DNA from: Oceanirhabdus sp942490885
GTDB lineage: Bacteria; Bacillota; Clostridia; Clostridiales; Clostridiaceae
Reading direction: 5' to 3'
NCBI GenBank assembly: GCA_942490885.1
Contig: CALNYT010000002.1
Span: 2,170,001 to 2,234,000 of the forward strand
DNA length: 64,000 bases
In this document: positions 26,854 to 36,027 of the stretch, one piece after another
Position numbering within the stretch: the first letter of the stretch is position 1
Layout: each line of letters begins with the position of its first letter
The notes under the pieces: model-generated
Told to the model about the DNA's origin: nothing
The model's database searches: none
What the model saw: the letters and a program-made list of their open reading frames with translations, nothing else
Translations under genes and position numbers: made by a program

Positions 26854-26961
26854 CAAATGGGGCTGTCGCATTAAGAAAATTACTTACAACATATTGGATT
26901 ATAAATCAATTATTAATACAATATGTTGTAGTATTTATTTTAAGTGCGACAGCTCCGTTTG
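26854..26961. repeat. 108-bp imperfect palindrome with IS1182-like ends
   Basis: Arms of about 43 nt (CAAATGGGGCTGTCGCATTAAG... and its near-complement ending GTGCGACAGCTCCGTTTG) flank a 22-nt AT centre. Ends of the GGGGCTGTCGCA type are typical of IS1182-group transposons, so this is probably a miniature non-autonomous derivative. It lies between two convergent genes and could also end transcription. Confidence 0.6.
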
Positions 26962-26972
26962 TTTTACTATCA

Positions 26973-27824
26973 TTATTTATTAAAAACTACCATTCCTACT
27001 AATCCGGGACCGCTATGTACCCCAGAAACCGGGCTAATACATCCAAGTACTTCTACCAAACCTTGTTGTAATTCTTCACTATATTTTTTAAGTTCTTCAT
27101 ATACATATTGAGCTTCTTTTTTTGCATAGCCATCCATAAGTATTATTCTAGTATTTTCTTTAAGTTTTGTTTTTCCAATGTCAATAATTTTTTTCAAGGA
27201 TTGTTTCTTTCCGCGTACTTTATCAACAGTAAAATACTTACCATCTTCTCCAACAGATATAATCGGTTTTATTTTAAGAAGTTCACCTATAGTACCGGAG
27301 ACTTTTCCTATTCTTCCGCCTCTTTTTAAATACTCTAGAGTATCAACTACGAAATATACTTCAATTTTCTTTCTAAATTCTTCAATTTTTTCTTTTATAG
27401 TATCAAAGGGCGTTTGAGCAGTTATAAGTTTTCCACTTTCTTCAACTAAAATACCTTCTCCATGAGAGATAGATTTTGAGTCGCAGATAAAACTGTGAAT
27501 CTTTGGATATTCTTTTGAAACTAAACTGAGGGCATTAGAAATTCCAGAAAGACCACTTGATAATAAGATTGCAATTACATGTGTATATCCTTGTTCTTGA
27601 AGATCCATATAAACTTCATGCATCTTTTTTAATGGAGGCAATGAGGAGGTTGGAACTTCTTTCGAGAGATTCTCATATACTTCATTAGCTTTTATGTCAA
27701 TCCCATCAAGGTATTCTCTATCTTTATAAATTATTCTAAAAGGCAATACCGTAACGTTATATTTTTCTATAATTTCTTCAGTTAAATCTGATGTACTATC
27801 TGTGATTAAAGCAATTTTTTCCAT
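26973..27824 (-). CDS. DegV family fatty-acid-binding protein
   Basis: DegV/FakB proteins bind a fatty acid and present it to the FakA kinase for phospholipid synthesis. The 283 residues begin IALITDSTSDLTEEI, have the DGIDI and TSSLPPL segments, GLSGISNAL near 90 and end SGVHSGPGLVGMVVF, all characteristic. GGAGGAA precedes the ATG. Clostridia carry several paralogues; the ligand here is unknown. Confidence 0.93.
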   Translation of the reverse strand: MEKIALITDSTSDLTEEIIEKYNVTVLPFRIIYKDREYLDGIDIKANEVYENLSKEVPTSSLPPLKKMHEVYMDLQEQGYTHVIAILLSSGLSGISNALSLVSKEYPKIHSFICDSKSISHGEGILVEESGKLITAQTPFDTIKEKIEEFRKKIEVYFVVDTLEYLKRGGRIGKVSGTIGELLKIKPIISVGEDGKYFTVDKVRGKKQSLKKIIDIGKTKLKENTRIILMDGYAKKEAQYVYEELKKYSEELQQGLVEVLGCISPVSGVHSGPGLVGMVVFNK

Positions 27825-28038
27825 AAAAATTCCTCCATATTGTGTGATTAAAATTTATACTTATATATAAAGTATAATACATTTTTGAAAAAATAACCAA
27901 TTATTTAAGAAAAAGATTTAATTTATGATTAAATTAAGGATTTATTAAGGATAACGATAATTTTTTATAAATAATGAAGATAGAGTTAATAATAAATAGG
28001 AATATTAATATTAAATTAGATTAAGTAAAAAAAATAAA

Positions 28039-28067
28039 TTGGTCTCTTGAGGTAAGTTTGCTATAAT
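28039..28067 (+). promoter_or_regulatory. promoter of the WG-repeat gene
   Basis: TTGGTC, 17-nt spacer, TATAAT with an extended TG, ending 34 nt before the start codon. Confidence 0.55.
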
Positions 28068-28101
28068 CTACTTATATAAAAAAAAACTATGGAGTGATAA
28101 T

Positions 28102-29010
28102 ATGAATAATGAGACACTTTTTCCAGTTGTAGTAGAGGAAAAGTATGGATATATTAATTACAAAGGAGAAATTAAGATTGAACCTTGTTATGATAATGGG
28201 GATGAATTTATTGATGGATATGCAATTGTAACTATGGAAGGAAAAAAGGGGATGATAGATTCCCAAGGAAATATTGTCATAGATTTTAAATATGATGATT
28301 TATCCCATTTAAGTGAAGGATTATGTAGAGCTAAAAATAAGTATACAATAGGATATATTAATATAGAGGGAGAAGAGATTATCCCATTTAAATATAATGA
28401 TGCGTATGATTTTAATGATGGATTAGCATTAGTTCAGTATGGTGGAAAGCTAGGTTATATTAATACTAATGGTGAACCAGTTATAGATTTCAAGTATGAT
28501 TATGCTCAAAGTTTTAGTGAAGGTTTAGCAGCTGTTGCTGTTGAAAATAGATATGGTTACATAAACACTAAAGGTGAAATTGAAATCACTTGTAAGTTTT
28601 TACAAGCTGGAAGTTTTTCAGAAGGATTAGCAGGTGTAGAAGTGAAAAATGGTTATGGCTATATAAATAAAGATGCAGAAATGGTGATTGAACCTCATTA
28701 TGATTTTTGTGACGAGTTTAGTGATGGATACGCAGTTGTTGAGAGAGATGGATTATTTGGAATGATTGATAAAGATGGTAACTTGGTTATTCCTATTGAA
28801 TATGAGGATCTTGATAACATTAGTGAAGAATTGATTCCAGCCATGAAAAATAATAAGTGGGGACAGATTAATATAAATAATGAGGTAGTTGTACCGTTTG
28901 CGTATGCTGAAGCCTATGGTTTTAACTGTGGTATTGGAGCAATTGAGAGAAAAGGTAGATTAGGATATATTGATAAAGAGGATATCTACATATGGAAACC
29001 ACAGAAATAA
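28102..29010 (+). CDS. WG-repeat protein
   Basis: The 302-residue protein is built of about eight copies of a 32-40-residue WG (KWG/beta) repeat with the pattern GYIN-x-GE-x-xI-x-F-x-YD followed by FSEGLA. Such repeats form small beta-propeller-like or solenoid units and are common in clostridia; function is not known. No signal peptide or membrane helix, so it is cytosolic. TGGAGTG precedes the ATG. Monocistronic. Confidence 0.9.
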   Translation: MNNETLFPVVVEEKYGYINYKGEIKIEPCYDNGDEFIDGYAIVTMEGKKGMIDSQGNIVIDFKYDDLSHLSEGLCRAKNKYTIGYINIEGEEIIPFKYNDAYDFNDGLALVQYGGKLGYINTNGEPVIDFKYDYAQSFSEGLAAVAVENRYGYINTKGEIEITCKFLQAGSFSEGLAGVEVKNGYGYINKDAEMVIEPHYDFCDEFSDGYAVVERDGLFGMIDKDGNLVIPIEYEDLDNISEELIPAMKNNKWGQININNEVVVPFAYAEAYGFNCGIGAIERKGRLGYIDKEDIYIWKPQK

Positions 29011-29424
29011 ATAACAGAATATATTTTAATTTTCTTAGTAATATGATATTTTTTGTAAAAAGTGTAAAGATAGATGAAGGGAGATAACCATGAGCGTAAT
29101 ACTATTGAACATTTAACTTGGGATATAAATTTAATAATGGTATTTTAAACTCCATATAAGGAGGTTATTTTGTTGTACCCAATTTATAAATTCAATATGT
29201 AACTATGGTTATTTCATATATATAAAATCAACAAATAAATTTTTCTTTTCACATAATCAGAGAGGTAATTCTAATTATTACAATCTTTAAGTATGGTTTT
29301 GTAGAATATTTTAAAATTTAAAATAACCTTATGAGCAGATGCTTATAAGGTTTTAATTTTATAGTTTAATAATGAATTATTAATTTGGTAAGGTATGAAC
29401 AATTTTGAGGGGGGTAAAGAGGGG
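29011..29424. other. non-coding, partly decayed stretch
   Basis: No gene-sized frame. It holds two tiny frames with fair binding sites (MSVILLNI at 29090; another at about 29174 after AAGGAGG) and a hairpin AACCTTAT/ATAAGGTT at about 29327-29354. These look like debris left by loss of a gene rather than functional units. Confidence 0.4.
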
Positions 29425-29609
29425 AAACTATGGTATAGATTATTCGAATCTAATGATATAACATGTTTAGCTGTCTCAAATAAAAAAATGCTTTAAAGAG
29501 AGCGGACAATATTATTGTTCTAAAAGATGGTTTTATTGAAGCACAGGAAAAATTTGATGAACTACTTAATATTTCAGAAGAATTTAAAGCAATTTTTAAT
29601 GCAAAATAA
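29425..29609 (+). pseudogene. 3' remnant of an ABC exporter (ATPase end), frameshifted
   Basis: One frame reads LWYRLFESNDITCLAVSNKK, then after a frame change ADNIIVLKDGFIEAQ followed by EKFDELLNISEEFKAIFNAK and a stop. This is the end of the nucleotide-binding domain of a type I ABC exporter (H-loop VSH-like VSN, then RADNIIVLKDG). The rest of the gene is gone. The H-loop His is changed to Asn and the frame is broken. Confidence 0.75.
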
Positions 29610-29849
29610 GATTTTGAGTAGAAAGGAGAGAAAATGGCTTTCTCTCCTTTAAAAATTAAAAACATAGTAATACTATTTATTTTAGGATAGTTATAAGTAC
29701 AATTAACTCTGCAATTGCATGTGAACCAATTATTTCAACTACCAAAAACAAATTAACGTCAAAGATATTTAGAAATCTTTGACAACTTTCTATCTTTATT
29801 ATGATAAAAGTTGCTATAATAAATATAAGAATAAAACTAGGAGGATATT

Positions 29850-30338
29850 ATGGGGAAGAGTATTGTTGTTTATTATTCATTTGAGGGAAGTACAAAGAGG
29901 TTGGCTGAAAAGCTTGCAGGGGAATTGAAATGTGATATTTTAGAACTTAAAGTTGAAAGAGAAATCAAAACACGAGGGTTTTTTAAGTATGTTTGGGGTG
30001 GAAGACAGGCTGTAATGAAGAGTAGACCTGAATTAAAATCATATAATTTTGAATCGAAACAATATGAGAATATTATTATTGGTACACCAGTGTGGGCTGG
30101 CACTATATCACCATCTATAAGAAGTTTTTTAGAGGTAGAGAACATAGAACATAAGAAGATTGCCTTTTTCTGTACACATGATGGTGGTAAAGGAAAAGTA
30201 TTTGAAAAGTTTAAAGCCTTAATTAAAGATAGCAATTCAATAATCAATTCAATAGATATTGTAAAGCCATTAACAAATATTGATTCAACAAACATTGAAA
30301 TTATTCAATGGGGAAAAGAACTTAAGAAAATGTTTTAG
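29850..30338 (+). CDS. flavodoxin family protein
   Basis: The 162 residues start SIVVYYSFEGSTKRLAE, the FMN phosphate-binding loop, and contain GTPVWAGTISPSIRSFLE around residues 75-92 and FFCTHDGGKG near 108. It probably binds FMN and shuttles electrons or acts as a small reductase. AGGAGG precedes the ATG, with an extended -10 (TGcTATAAT, 29812-29820) upstream. The next gene, proC, begins 14 nt later. Confidence 0.9.
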   Translation: MGKSIVVYYSFEGSTKRLAEKLAGELKCDILELKVEREIKTRGFFKYVWGGRQAVMKSRPELKSYNFESKQYENIIIGTPVWAGTISPSIRSFLEVENIEHKKIAFFCTHDGGKGKVFEKFKALIKDSNSIINSIDIVKPLTNIDSTNIEIIQWGKELKKMF

Positions 30339-30352
30339 AGAGGATGAAGAAG

Positions 30353-31156
30353 ATGCGTAAAACAATAGGATTTATAGGTTGCGGAAATATGGGAAGTGCA
30401 ATGATAGGTGGAATGATAAAATCAGGAAACATTGATAAAAATAACGTAATTATTTTTGATAGAAGTACTGAAAAAACCTCATGTTTAAAAGAAAGCTATG
30501 GAATAAATGTTGGAAAATCTAACGTGGATGTTGCTAGTGTGAGTGATATTATTATTTTAAGTGTAAAACCTAACATTTATAAAGATGTTATAGAAGAAAT
30601 AAAAGGTATAATAGATGAGAATAAAATCATTGTAACAATAGCAGCAGGTCAGAAAATAGCTGATGTTGAAAAAATGTTTAAGAAACCAGTGAAGATTATA
30701 AGGACAATGCCTAATACTCCTGCACTAGTAGGTGAAGGGATGAGTGCTCTATGTAAAAATCAGCTAGCCACTGAGAAAGATTTAGAAGAGATAAAAGAAA
30801 TATTTGAGTGTTTTGGTGAAGCTGAGGTGATTAAAGAAGATCTCATTGATGCTTTTATAGCAGTAAGTGGTTCATCACCAGCATATGTATTCATGTTTAT
30901 AGAAGCTTTGGCTGATGGAGCTGTTTTAGAAGGTATGCAAAGGGATAAAGCATATAAAATGGCATCACAGGCTGTGTTAGGATCAGCAAAGATGGTATTA
31001 GAGAGCAATGAACATCCAGGAAAACTAAAAGATAATGTATGTTCTCCAGGTGGAACAACTATAGAAGCTGTGGCAGAACTAGAGAGTAAAGGATTTAAAT
31101 CAGCAGTTATTTCAGCTATGAGAAAATGTGCACATAAATCAAGATATATGAAATAA
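30353..31156 (+). CDS. proC: pyrroline-5-carboxylate reductase
   Basis: ProC catalyses the last step of proline synthesis, NAD(P)H reduction of 1-pyrroline-5-carboxylate. The 267 residues begin with the dinucleotide motif GFIGCGNMGSAMIGG and include RTMPNTPALVGEGM near 117 and the C-terminal signature SPGGTTIEAVAELE. I prefer the ATG at 30353 since AGAGAGG lies 9 nt before it; the ATG at 30344 is too close. Likely cotranscribed with the flavodoxin gene; ends in a hairpin terminator. Confidence 0.95.
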   Translation: MRKTIGFIGCGNMGSAMIGGMIKSGNIDKNNVIIFDRSTEKTSCLKESYGINVGKSNVDVASVSDIIILSVKPNIYKDVIEEIKGIIDENKIIVTIAAGQKIADVEKMFKKPVKIIRTMPNTPALVGEGMSALCKNQLATEKDLEEIKEIFECFGEAEVIKEDLIDAFIAVSGSSPAYVFMFIEALADGAVLEGMQRDKAYKMASQAVLGSAKMVLESNEHPGKLKDNVCSPGGTTIEAVAELESKGFKSAVISAMRKCAHKSRYMK

Positions 31157-31184
31157 GTTATAGTCAAAGACTATAACTTATTTC
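31150..31184 (+). terminator. terminator after proC
   Basis: 12-bp stem AATAAGTTATAG/CTATAACTTATT overlapping the proC stop, then TTTCATT. Confidence 0.65.
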
Positions 31185-31216
31185 ATTAGAGAAATTCAAA
31201 TGTAAAATATGGATGT

Positions 31217-31482
31217 AAAGAATAAATATCAAAGAACAGAGAACAAATTATGATACCTTTCAGCAGAGCGGAAAGCTTTAAAATTGTCAAAAGATTATAA
31301 AACAAATACTATAGATTAAAGTTAATAAGCTTTTATATAATTTTTTCTGACAATAGGAAGAAAAATAACCCGATTTGTTCTTTGTTCTCTGCTCTTTATT
31401 TTTTGATTCAAAAATTCTCTTTGGTTAAAATTACACTTAGTCTATTTGAATAAATTAACTTCGGAACTAGAATCTATATATT
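31217..31482. repeat. dispersed repeat family B, copy 1
   Basis: Left end AATATCAAAGAACAGAGAACAAA and right inverted copy TTTGTTCTTTGTTCTCTGCTCTTT enclose about 150 nt; the tail AATTAACTTCGGAACTAGA is also present in copy 2 (57270-57386). A fragment of the end lies at 60886-60907. No coding capacity. It fills most of the 31157-31596 gap before the oxidoreductase operon. Confidence 0.65.
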
Positions 31483-31596
31483 TTAACACGTAGCAGTGTT
31501 GAATTGATATTTTTTTTGATATATGGTACTTTTTAATAGGTTTAATATTTTAAATTTTTAGAAAATAAAAATGTTACTGGATAAGGTGGTGCGTTT

Positions 31597-32136
31597 ATGA
31601 AAGAGATTAGATGGCATGGGAGAGGTGGACAAGGATCTTTCACTATTGCTAGATTATTAGGACAGGCTGCTTCAGTATATGGCGGACAATATGCTCAAGC
31701 ATTTCCATCATTTGGACCTGAGAGAAGAGGAGCTCCTGTTTTAGGATTTACTAGAATTAGTGAAACAAAAATTACTGATCGAAGTGAAGTAATTACATGT
31801 GATTATGTAGTTGTACTTGATGAAACACTGTGGGGACCAGCGGTTGTTGCAGGTTTAAAGAAAGATACTATAATAATCATAAATACAGAAAACCCGGAAA
31901 ATTATTTAGGACAAGTTGAGAATAAAATTATTACAATAGATGCTACAAGTCTTGCATTAGAGGTATTGGGAAGACCAATTACTAATACGGCTATGTTAGG
32001 TGCTCTTGTGGCTGTTTCGGATGTTGTTTCTTTAGAGGATTGTATGAACGCAATAAAGGATACGTTAAAAGCGTCTGTTTCAGAGAAGAATATTGAGCTT
32101 ATTCAGAAGGCATATGATGCTGTTAAAGAAGCATAG
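31597..32136 (+). CDS. 2-oxoacid:ferredoxin oxidoreductase, gamma subunit
   Basis: The 179 residues match the gamma subunit of four-subunit pyruvate/2-oxoisovalerate:ferredoxin oxidoreductases: WHGRGGQGSFTIARLLGQAA at the start and SFGPERRGAPVLGFTRIS near 45. The complex decarboxylates a 2-oxoacid to an acyl-CoA and reduces ferredoxin. First gene of gamma-delta-alpha-beta, all within 20 nt of each other. Pyruvate versus branched-chain substrate cannot be decided by eye. Confidence 0.93.
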   Translation: MKEIRWHGRGGQGSFTIARLLGQAASVYGGQYAQAFPSFGPERRGAPVLGFTRISETKITDRSEVITCDYVVVLDETLWGPAVVAGLKKDTIIIINTENPENYLGQVENKIITIDATSLALEVLGRPITNTAMLGALVAVSDVVSLEDCMNAIKDTLKASVSEKNIELIQKAYDAVKEA

Positions 32137-32152
32137 GGGGGAGTTTAGAGAG

Positions 32153-32455
32153 ATGGATAGACCTAAGGTTAATAAAGATTGGAAAGAGCCAGAAAGAATA
32201 TCGAAATACCCTGTAGGCTCCACATGCGAGGGTGGAACATTAGTAACAATTAATGCAGGTTGGAGAGTTGTAAAGCCTGTTATTAATCATGATAAGTGTG
32301 TAAATTGTTTGAAATGTTTTCTTCTATGTCCTGATGGAGTTATAAGCAAAGGTGAAGAGAAGCTTACAATTGACTACGATTATTGTAAAGGGTGCGGAGT
32401 TTGTGCTTATGAGTGTAAGCTTGGTGCCATAGACATGGTAAAGGAGGAGAAATAG
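32153..32455 (+). CDS. 2-oxoacid:ferredoxin oxidoreductase, delta (2x[4Fe-4S]) subunit
   Basis: The 100-residue ferredoxin-like protein carries two four-cysteine clusters, CVNCLKCFLLC and CKGCGVCAYEC, for two [4Fe-4S] centres that pass electrons from the alpha/beta core to ferredoxin. The ATG at 32153 follows AGGGGGGAG; a longer in-frame start at 32093 would lie inside the gamma gene. The stop abuts the alpha-subunit ATG. Confidence 0.94.
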   Translation: MDRPKVNKDWKEPERISKYPVGSTCEGGTLVTINAGWRVVKPVINHDKCVNCLKCFLLCPDGVISKGEEKLTIDYDYCKGCGVCAYECKLGAIDMVKEEK

Positions 32456-33640
32456 ATGGGAAGAAAAGCGTTTATTTGCGGAAATGATGCTGTAGCTGAA
32501 GGAGTAAGATTATCAAGACCACATGTAATATCAGCATATCCTATAACTCCTCAGACAATTGCAGTTGAAAGACTTGCGGATTTTGTTGAAGATGGGTCAT
32601 TAAAGGCTGAATATATGCATGTTGAATCAGAGCATAGTGCAATGGCTTGTGCTATGGGGGTGAGCTCGGTAGGGGCGAGAGCGTTTACAGCTACTTCATC
32701 TCAAGGGTTGTTATATATGGCAGAATGTCTACCATATGCAAGTGGTGCTAGAATGCCAATAGTAATGATGAATGCCAATAGATCTATTGCAACACCATGG
32801 AATATTTATGGTGATCAGATGGATTCTATGTTTTTGCTAAATTCAGGATGGATACAAGTTTATGTAGAGGATGCTCAAGAGGCATTAGATATGATGATAC
32901 AGGCATATAAAATTGCAGAAACAGAAGAGGTTATGACACCAATGATGGTTAACCTTGATGGATTTGTATTAACTCATACTTATGAGGTTGTTGAAATACC
33001 TGATCAGAAAGATGTTGATGAATTCCTTCCTCCAATCAATATGCCAGATAGTAAGATGGATTTAAATGATCCAAAAAGTTTATGTATAACAGCAGGTAAT
33101 GATTGGAATATGGAATTTAAAATTAAGCAAGAATTAGATATGCAGAACTCTGTACATACAATAGAAGCTGTTGATAAGGAATTCGGAGATAAGTTTGGAA
33201 GATGCTATGGAGGACTTATTGAGGAATATAGATGTGAAGATGCAGAGGTTATTTTAATTACAACAGGTTCAGTTACTGGTACGTCAAGAATGGTTGTTGA
33301 TGATTTAAGAAATAAGGGTAAAAAAGTAGGCTTATTAAAATTAAGATATCTTAGACCTTTCCCAGCAGATAAAATAAGAGATGCAGTTAAACATGCTAAG
33401 GTTATTGGTGTAGTGGATAAGAACATTTCATTCGGATATGAGGGGACTATATTCACTAACGTTAATTCAGCACTTGTAACTATGGATAAACATCCAATGT
33501 CATTAAATTTCATTGCAGGTATAGGTGGAAGAGATATTGGAAAGAACCATATAGAAGATATGTTCCAAAGTATGATAAATGCATCTGAAGGAAAAGTAGA
33601 AGAGAGAATTCAATATGTTAATGTGAGGTGTGAAAAATAA
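32456..33640 (+). CDS. 2-oxoacid:ferredoxin oxidoreductase, alpha subunit
   Basis: The 394 residues include the N-terminal pyrimidine-binding fold (GNDAVAEGVRLSRP; SAYPITPQT near 27; VESEHSAMACAMGVSSVGAR near 56) and the C-terminal transketolase-like domain. It forms the core with the beta subunit. AAGGAGGAG lies before the ATG. One-base overlap with beta (TAATG) indicates coupled translation. Confidence 0.95.
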   Translation: MGRKAFICGNDAVAEGVRLSRPHVISAYPITPQTIAVERLADFVEDGSLKAEYMHVESEHSAMACAMGVSSVGARAFTATSSQGLLYMAECLPYASGARMPIVMMNANRSIATPWNIYGDQMDSMFLLNSGWIQVYVEDAQEALDMMIQAYKIAETEEVMTPMMVNLDGFVLTHTYEVVEIPDQKDVDEFLPPINMPDSKMDLNDPKSLCITAGNDWNMEFKIKQELDMQNSVHTIEAVDKEFGDKFGRCYGGLIEEYRCEDAEVILITTGSVTGTSRMVVDDLRNKGKKVGLLKLRYLRPFPADKIRDAVKHAKVIGVVDKNISFGYEGTIFTNVNSALVTMDKHPMSLNFIAGIGGRDIGKNHIEDMFQSMINASEGKVEERIQYVNVRCEK

Positions 33641-34539
33641 TGATGGATAAAAAACCTATCAATGCTAAAACACTTACAAATAAAGAGTATTTCTATGGAC
33701 ATAAAGCTTGCGGCGGATGCGGTGAGAGTTTAGCTGTTAGATTAGCTTTAAAAATACTAGGTGAAAGAACATTTGCTTCATTACCAGCAGGGTGTATGTC
33801 AGCGGTATCTTTTATATATCCTCAAATGGCATTTAGAAATAATGCTATAATCACACCATTTGCATCAACTGGAGCTGTGGCATCAGGTGTAGCAGCAGGA
33901 CTAAAAGCCCTTGGTATCAAAGATGCTTATTCAATTGGATTTGCTGGTGATGGTGGAACAGCAGATATTGGATTGCAATCACTTTCAGGGGCGATAGATA
34001 GAAATGATAAAATGATTTATATATGTAATGATAATGAAGCATATATGAACACTGGTATACAGAAGAGTGGATTAACTCCATATGGAAGTAAGACTACTAC
34101 TTCACCAGCAGGAGAAAATATTCCTGGTGCACAAAATATGAAAAAGAATATGTTTGAAATAGTAGCAGCTCATGATATAGCTTATGCAGCTACAGCAAGT
34201 ATCGGTTATCCAGAAGATTTTATGAGAAAAGTTGAAAAGGCGAAGGAAGTTGAAGGTACTTCTTACATCCATATCTTAGCACCATGTCCAACTGGATGGG
34301 GACATGAAACTAATATAACTATATCATTAGCTAAAGAAGCTGTTGATTGTGGACTTTGGTATTTAGCTGAATATGAAAATGGAGAGTTCAAGCTAAATAA
34401 AAACCCTAAAGAATTTACTCCAATAGAAAGTTACTTAAAAAAGCAGGGTAGATTTAAGCATCTTGGTGAAGAAGACATTAAAGTTATTGAGAAGCATAGA
34501 GATTATAAATGGAAAAAGATTAGAAAGAATTGGGTATAA
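33640..34539 (+). CDS. 2-oxoacid:ferredoxin oxidoreductase, beta (TPP-binding) subunit
   Basis: The 299-residue subunit has CGGCGESLAVRLAL near residue 23, the TPP/Mg2+ motif GDGGTADIG near 105 and NDNEAYMNTGIQKS near 130. Two consecutive ATGs (33640, 33643) are possible starts. With alpha it forms the thiamine-diphosphate active site. The operon ends at a very strong terminator. Confidence 0.95.
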   Translation: MMDKKPINAKTLTNKEYFYGHKACGGCGESLAVRLALKILGERTFASLPAGCMSAVSFIYPQMAFRNNAIITPFASTGAVASGVAAGLKALGIKDAYSIGFAGDGGTADIGLQSLSGAIDRNDKMIYICNDNEAYMNTGIQKSGLTPYGSKTTTSPAGENIPGAQNMKKNMFEIVAAHDIAYAATASIGYPEDFMRKVEKAKEVEGTSYIHILAPCPTGWGHETNITISLAKEAVDCGLWYLAEYENGEFKLNKNPKEFTPIESYLKKQGRFKHLGEEDIKVIEKHRDYKWKKIRKNWV

Positions 34540-34546
34540 TTTTGAT

Positions 34547-34606
34547 AAAAAACAATAGAAAACACCCCAGGGGTATTTACCCCTGGGGTGTTTTCTATTG
34601 TTTTTG
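34547..34606 (+). terminator. strong terminator after the oxidoreductase operon
   Basis: A 25-bp stem with centre CACCCCAGGGG/CCCCTGGGGTG and ends AACAATAG/CTATTGTT, followed by TTTTT. GC-rich core in an AT-rich genome. Confidence 0.9.
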
Positions 34607-34658
34607 TGGAAATTTTTAAAAAATACATTTACATATGGAAAACTAGGTGATATTATAT

Positions 34659-34685
34659 AACTGTACTAAGTGAATTAATACAGTT
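34659..34685 (+). promoter_or_regulatory. candidate operator of the YtrA-type regulator
   Basis: Perfect 7-nt inverted repeat AACTGTA/TACAGTT with a 13-nt spacer, 60 nt before the start of the GntR gene, overlapping a possible -10. Autoregulation by the following gene is inferred. Confidence 0.5.
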
Positions 34686-34745
34686 AATACAATTGGCTAG
34701 TGATGTAATTACAAAATTTATAAATGATACTGAAAGGAGGAACTT

Positions 34746-35120
34746 ATGGTTCAAGTAGATTTTAGAAGTAGAGTGCCTATATATGAACAGTTAGTGGAGA
34801 ATTTTAAAGAGCTTATAATCAAAGGGGTGCTAATAGAAGAAGAGAAACTACCATCTGTTAGATCATTATCAAATGAAATTGGAGTTAATCCAAATACAAT
34901 ACAGAAGGCATATAGGGAACTTGAGAGACAGGAGTATATATATTCTATTATGGGAAAGGGGAGCTATGTGATGATAAGAAAGGATAGGCAGATACAAGAA
35001 GAAAAAAGAAAAATAAAAGAAGAGATTAAGAAGTTAATGAATCAGGCGATTTTTGCTGGTTTTACATCAAATGAAATTAGAGGGATTATCGATGAATTGT
35101 TAAGTGGGGAGGAAATTTAA
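34746..35120 (+). CDS. GntR family regulator, YtrA type
   Basis: The 124-residue protein has a winged helix (PIYEQLVENFKELI, LPSVRSLSNEIGVNPNTIQKA) and a short helical tail of about 45 residues for dimerisation, the YtrA subfamily pattern. Such regulators repress an adjacent ABC transporter operon, which is the arrangement here. AAAGGAGG precedes the ATG. It abuts the ATPase gene. Confidence 0.93.
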   Translation: MVQVDFRSRVPIYEQLVENFKELIIKGVLIEEEKLPSVRSLSNEIGVNPNTIQKAYRELERQEYIYSIMGKGSYVMIRKDRQIQEEKRKIKEEIKKLMNQAIFAGFTSNEIRGIIDELLSGEEI

Positions 35121-35121
35121 A

Positions 35122-36027
35122 TTGATTAGGGGAAAAGGTATTTATAAAGGGTTTTCAAATAATGAAGTTTTAAATGATTTAAATATAAATGTTAATAAGG
35201 GATCTATATATGGATTAGTTGGAGAAAATGGATGTGGAAAATCAACATTGTTGAAGATAATGAATGGGATATATGATTGCGACAAAGGAGATGTAACATG
35301 TTGTGATAAAAGAATATATGATAATCCAGAAATAAAAGAGAATATATTTTTCATGAATGAATCTGTATACAATTTTTACGGGTTTTCTGTAAAGGCTATG
35401 GCAAAGTTTTTCTCAACACAGTACAAGTCGTTTTCATGGGAAAGGTTCAAAGAGTTGGAGAGTGTATTTAAGTTTCCATCTTCCAAAAAGATGAATCATT
35501 TATCAAAGGGTCAAAAAAAACAAGCAATGTTTTGGATTGCATTTTCTTTAAGACCAGAGGTTATGATATTGGATGAACCTTTAGATGGGTTAGATCCGAT
35601 GATAAGAAAACGAATAAAAGAGATGATTATAAGTGAAACAGCTGATAGAGAGATGACAACTATAATATCTTCACACAATCTTTTGGAGCTTGAAGATTTA
35701 TGTGATCATATAGGCATTATTTATAAAGGGAAAATAATAATTGAGAAGGACTTGGATGATCTTAAAGCTGATATGCTAAAGATTCAATATGTATGTGAAA
35801 TAGAAGATGATAGTGTTTTTGATGATGATAGATTTGAAGTAATTAAAAAAGATAAACGAGGAAAAGTGAAAATTGAAATAGTAAGGGGATATAAAGAAGA
35901 AATAATAGAGGTTCTTGAAAACTCTAGAGTTACATTCTATGATATTATGCCATTAACTCTTGAAGAAATTTTTATTGCTGAATTGGAGGGGAAAGAATAT
36001 GAATTCGAAAAAATCATGGTTAGATAA
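35122..36027 (+). CDS. ABC transporter ATP-binding protein
   Basis: The 301-residue ATPase has Walker A GENGCGKST, a signature LSKGQKKQ (variant of LSGGQ) and Walker B VMILDEPLDGLD. TTG start at 35122 with GGGGAGG 9 nt upstream; a GTG at 35104 is inside the regulator gene. The C-terminal 90 residues resemble the regulatory tail of YtrB/antibiotic-type exporters. It overlaps the permease gene by 29 nt. Substrate unknown; such operons often respond to cell-wall antibiotics. Confidence 0.92.
   Translation: MIRGKGIYKGFSNNEVLNDLNINVNKGSIYGLVGENGCGKSTLLKIMNGIYDCDKGDVTCCDKRIYDNPEIKENIFFMNESVYNFYGFSVKAMAKFFSTQYKSFSWERFKELESVFKFPSSKKMNHLSKGQKKQAMFWIAFSLRPEVMILDEPLDGLDPMIRKRIKEMIISETADREMTTIISSHNLLELEDLCDHIGIIYKGKIIIEKDLDDLKADMLKIQYVCEIEDDSVFDDDRFEVIKKDKRGKVKIEIVRGYKEEIIEVLENSRVTFYDIMPLTLEEIFIAELEGKEYEFEKIMVR

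Noticed and set aside
27108..27417. Plus-strand frames inside the DegV gene
   Set aside because: Antisense to a strongly conserved gene; no ribosome binding site or family similarity.
31217..31482. Possible CRISPR array because of repeated GAACAGAGAACAAA words
   Set aside because: Only an inverted pair, no regular spacing, no cas genes; it is a dispersed palindromic repeat.
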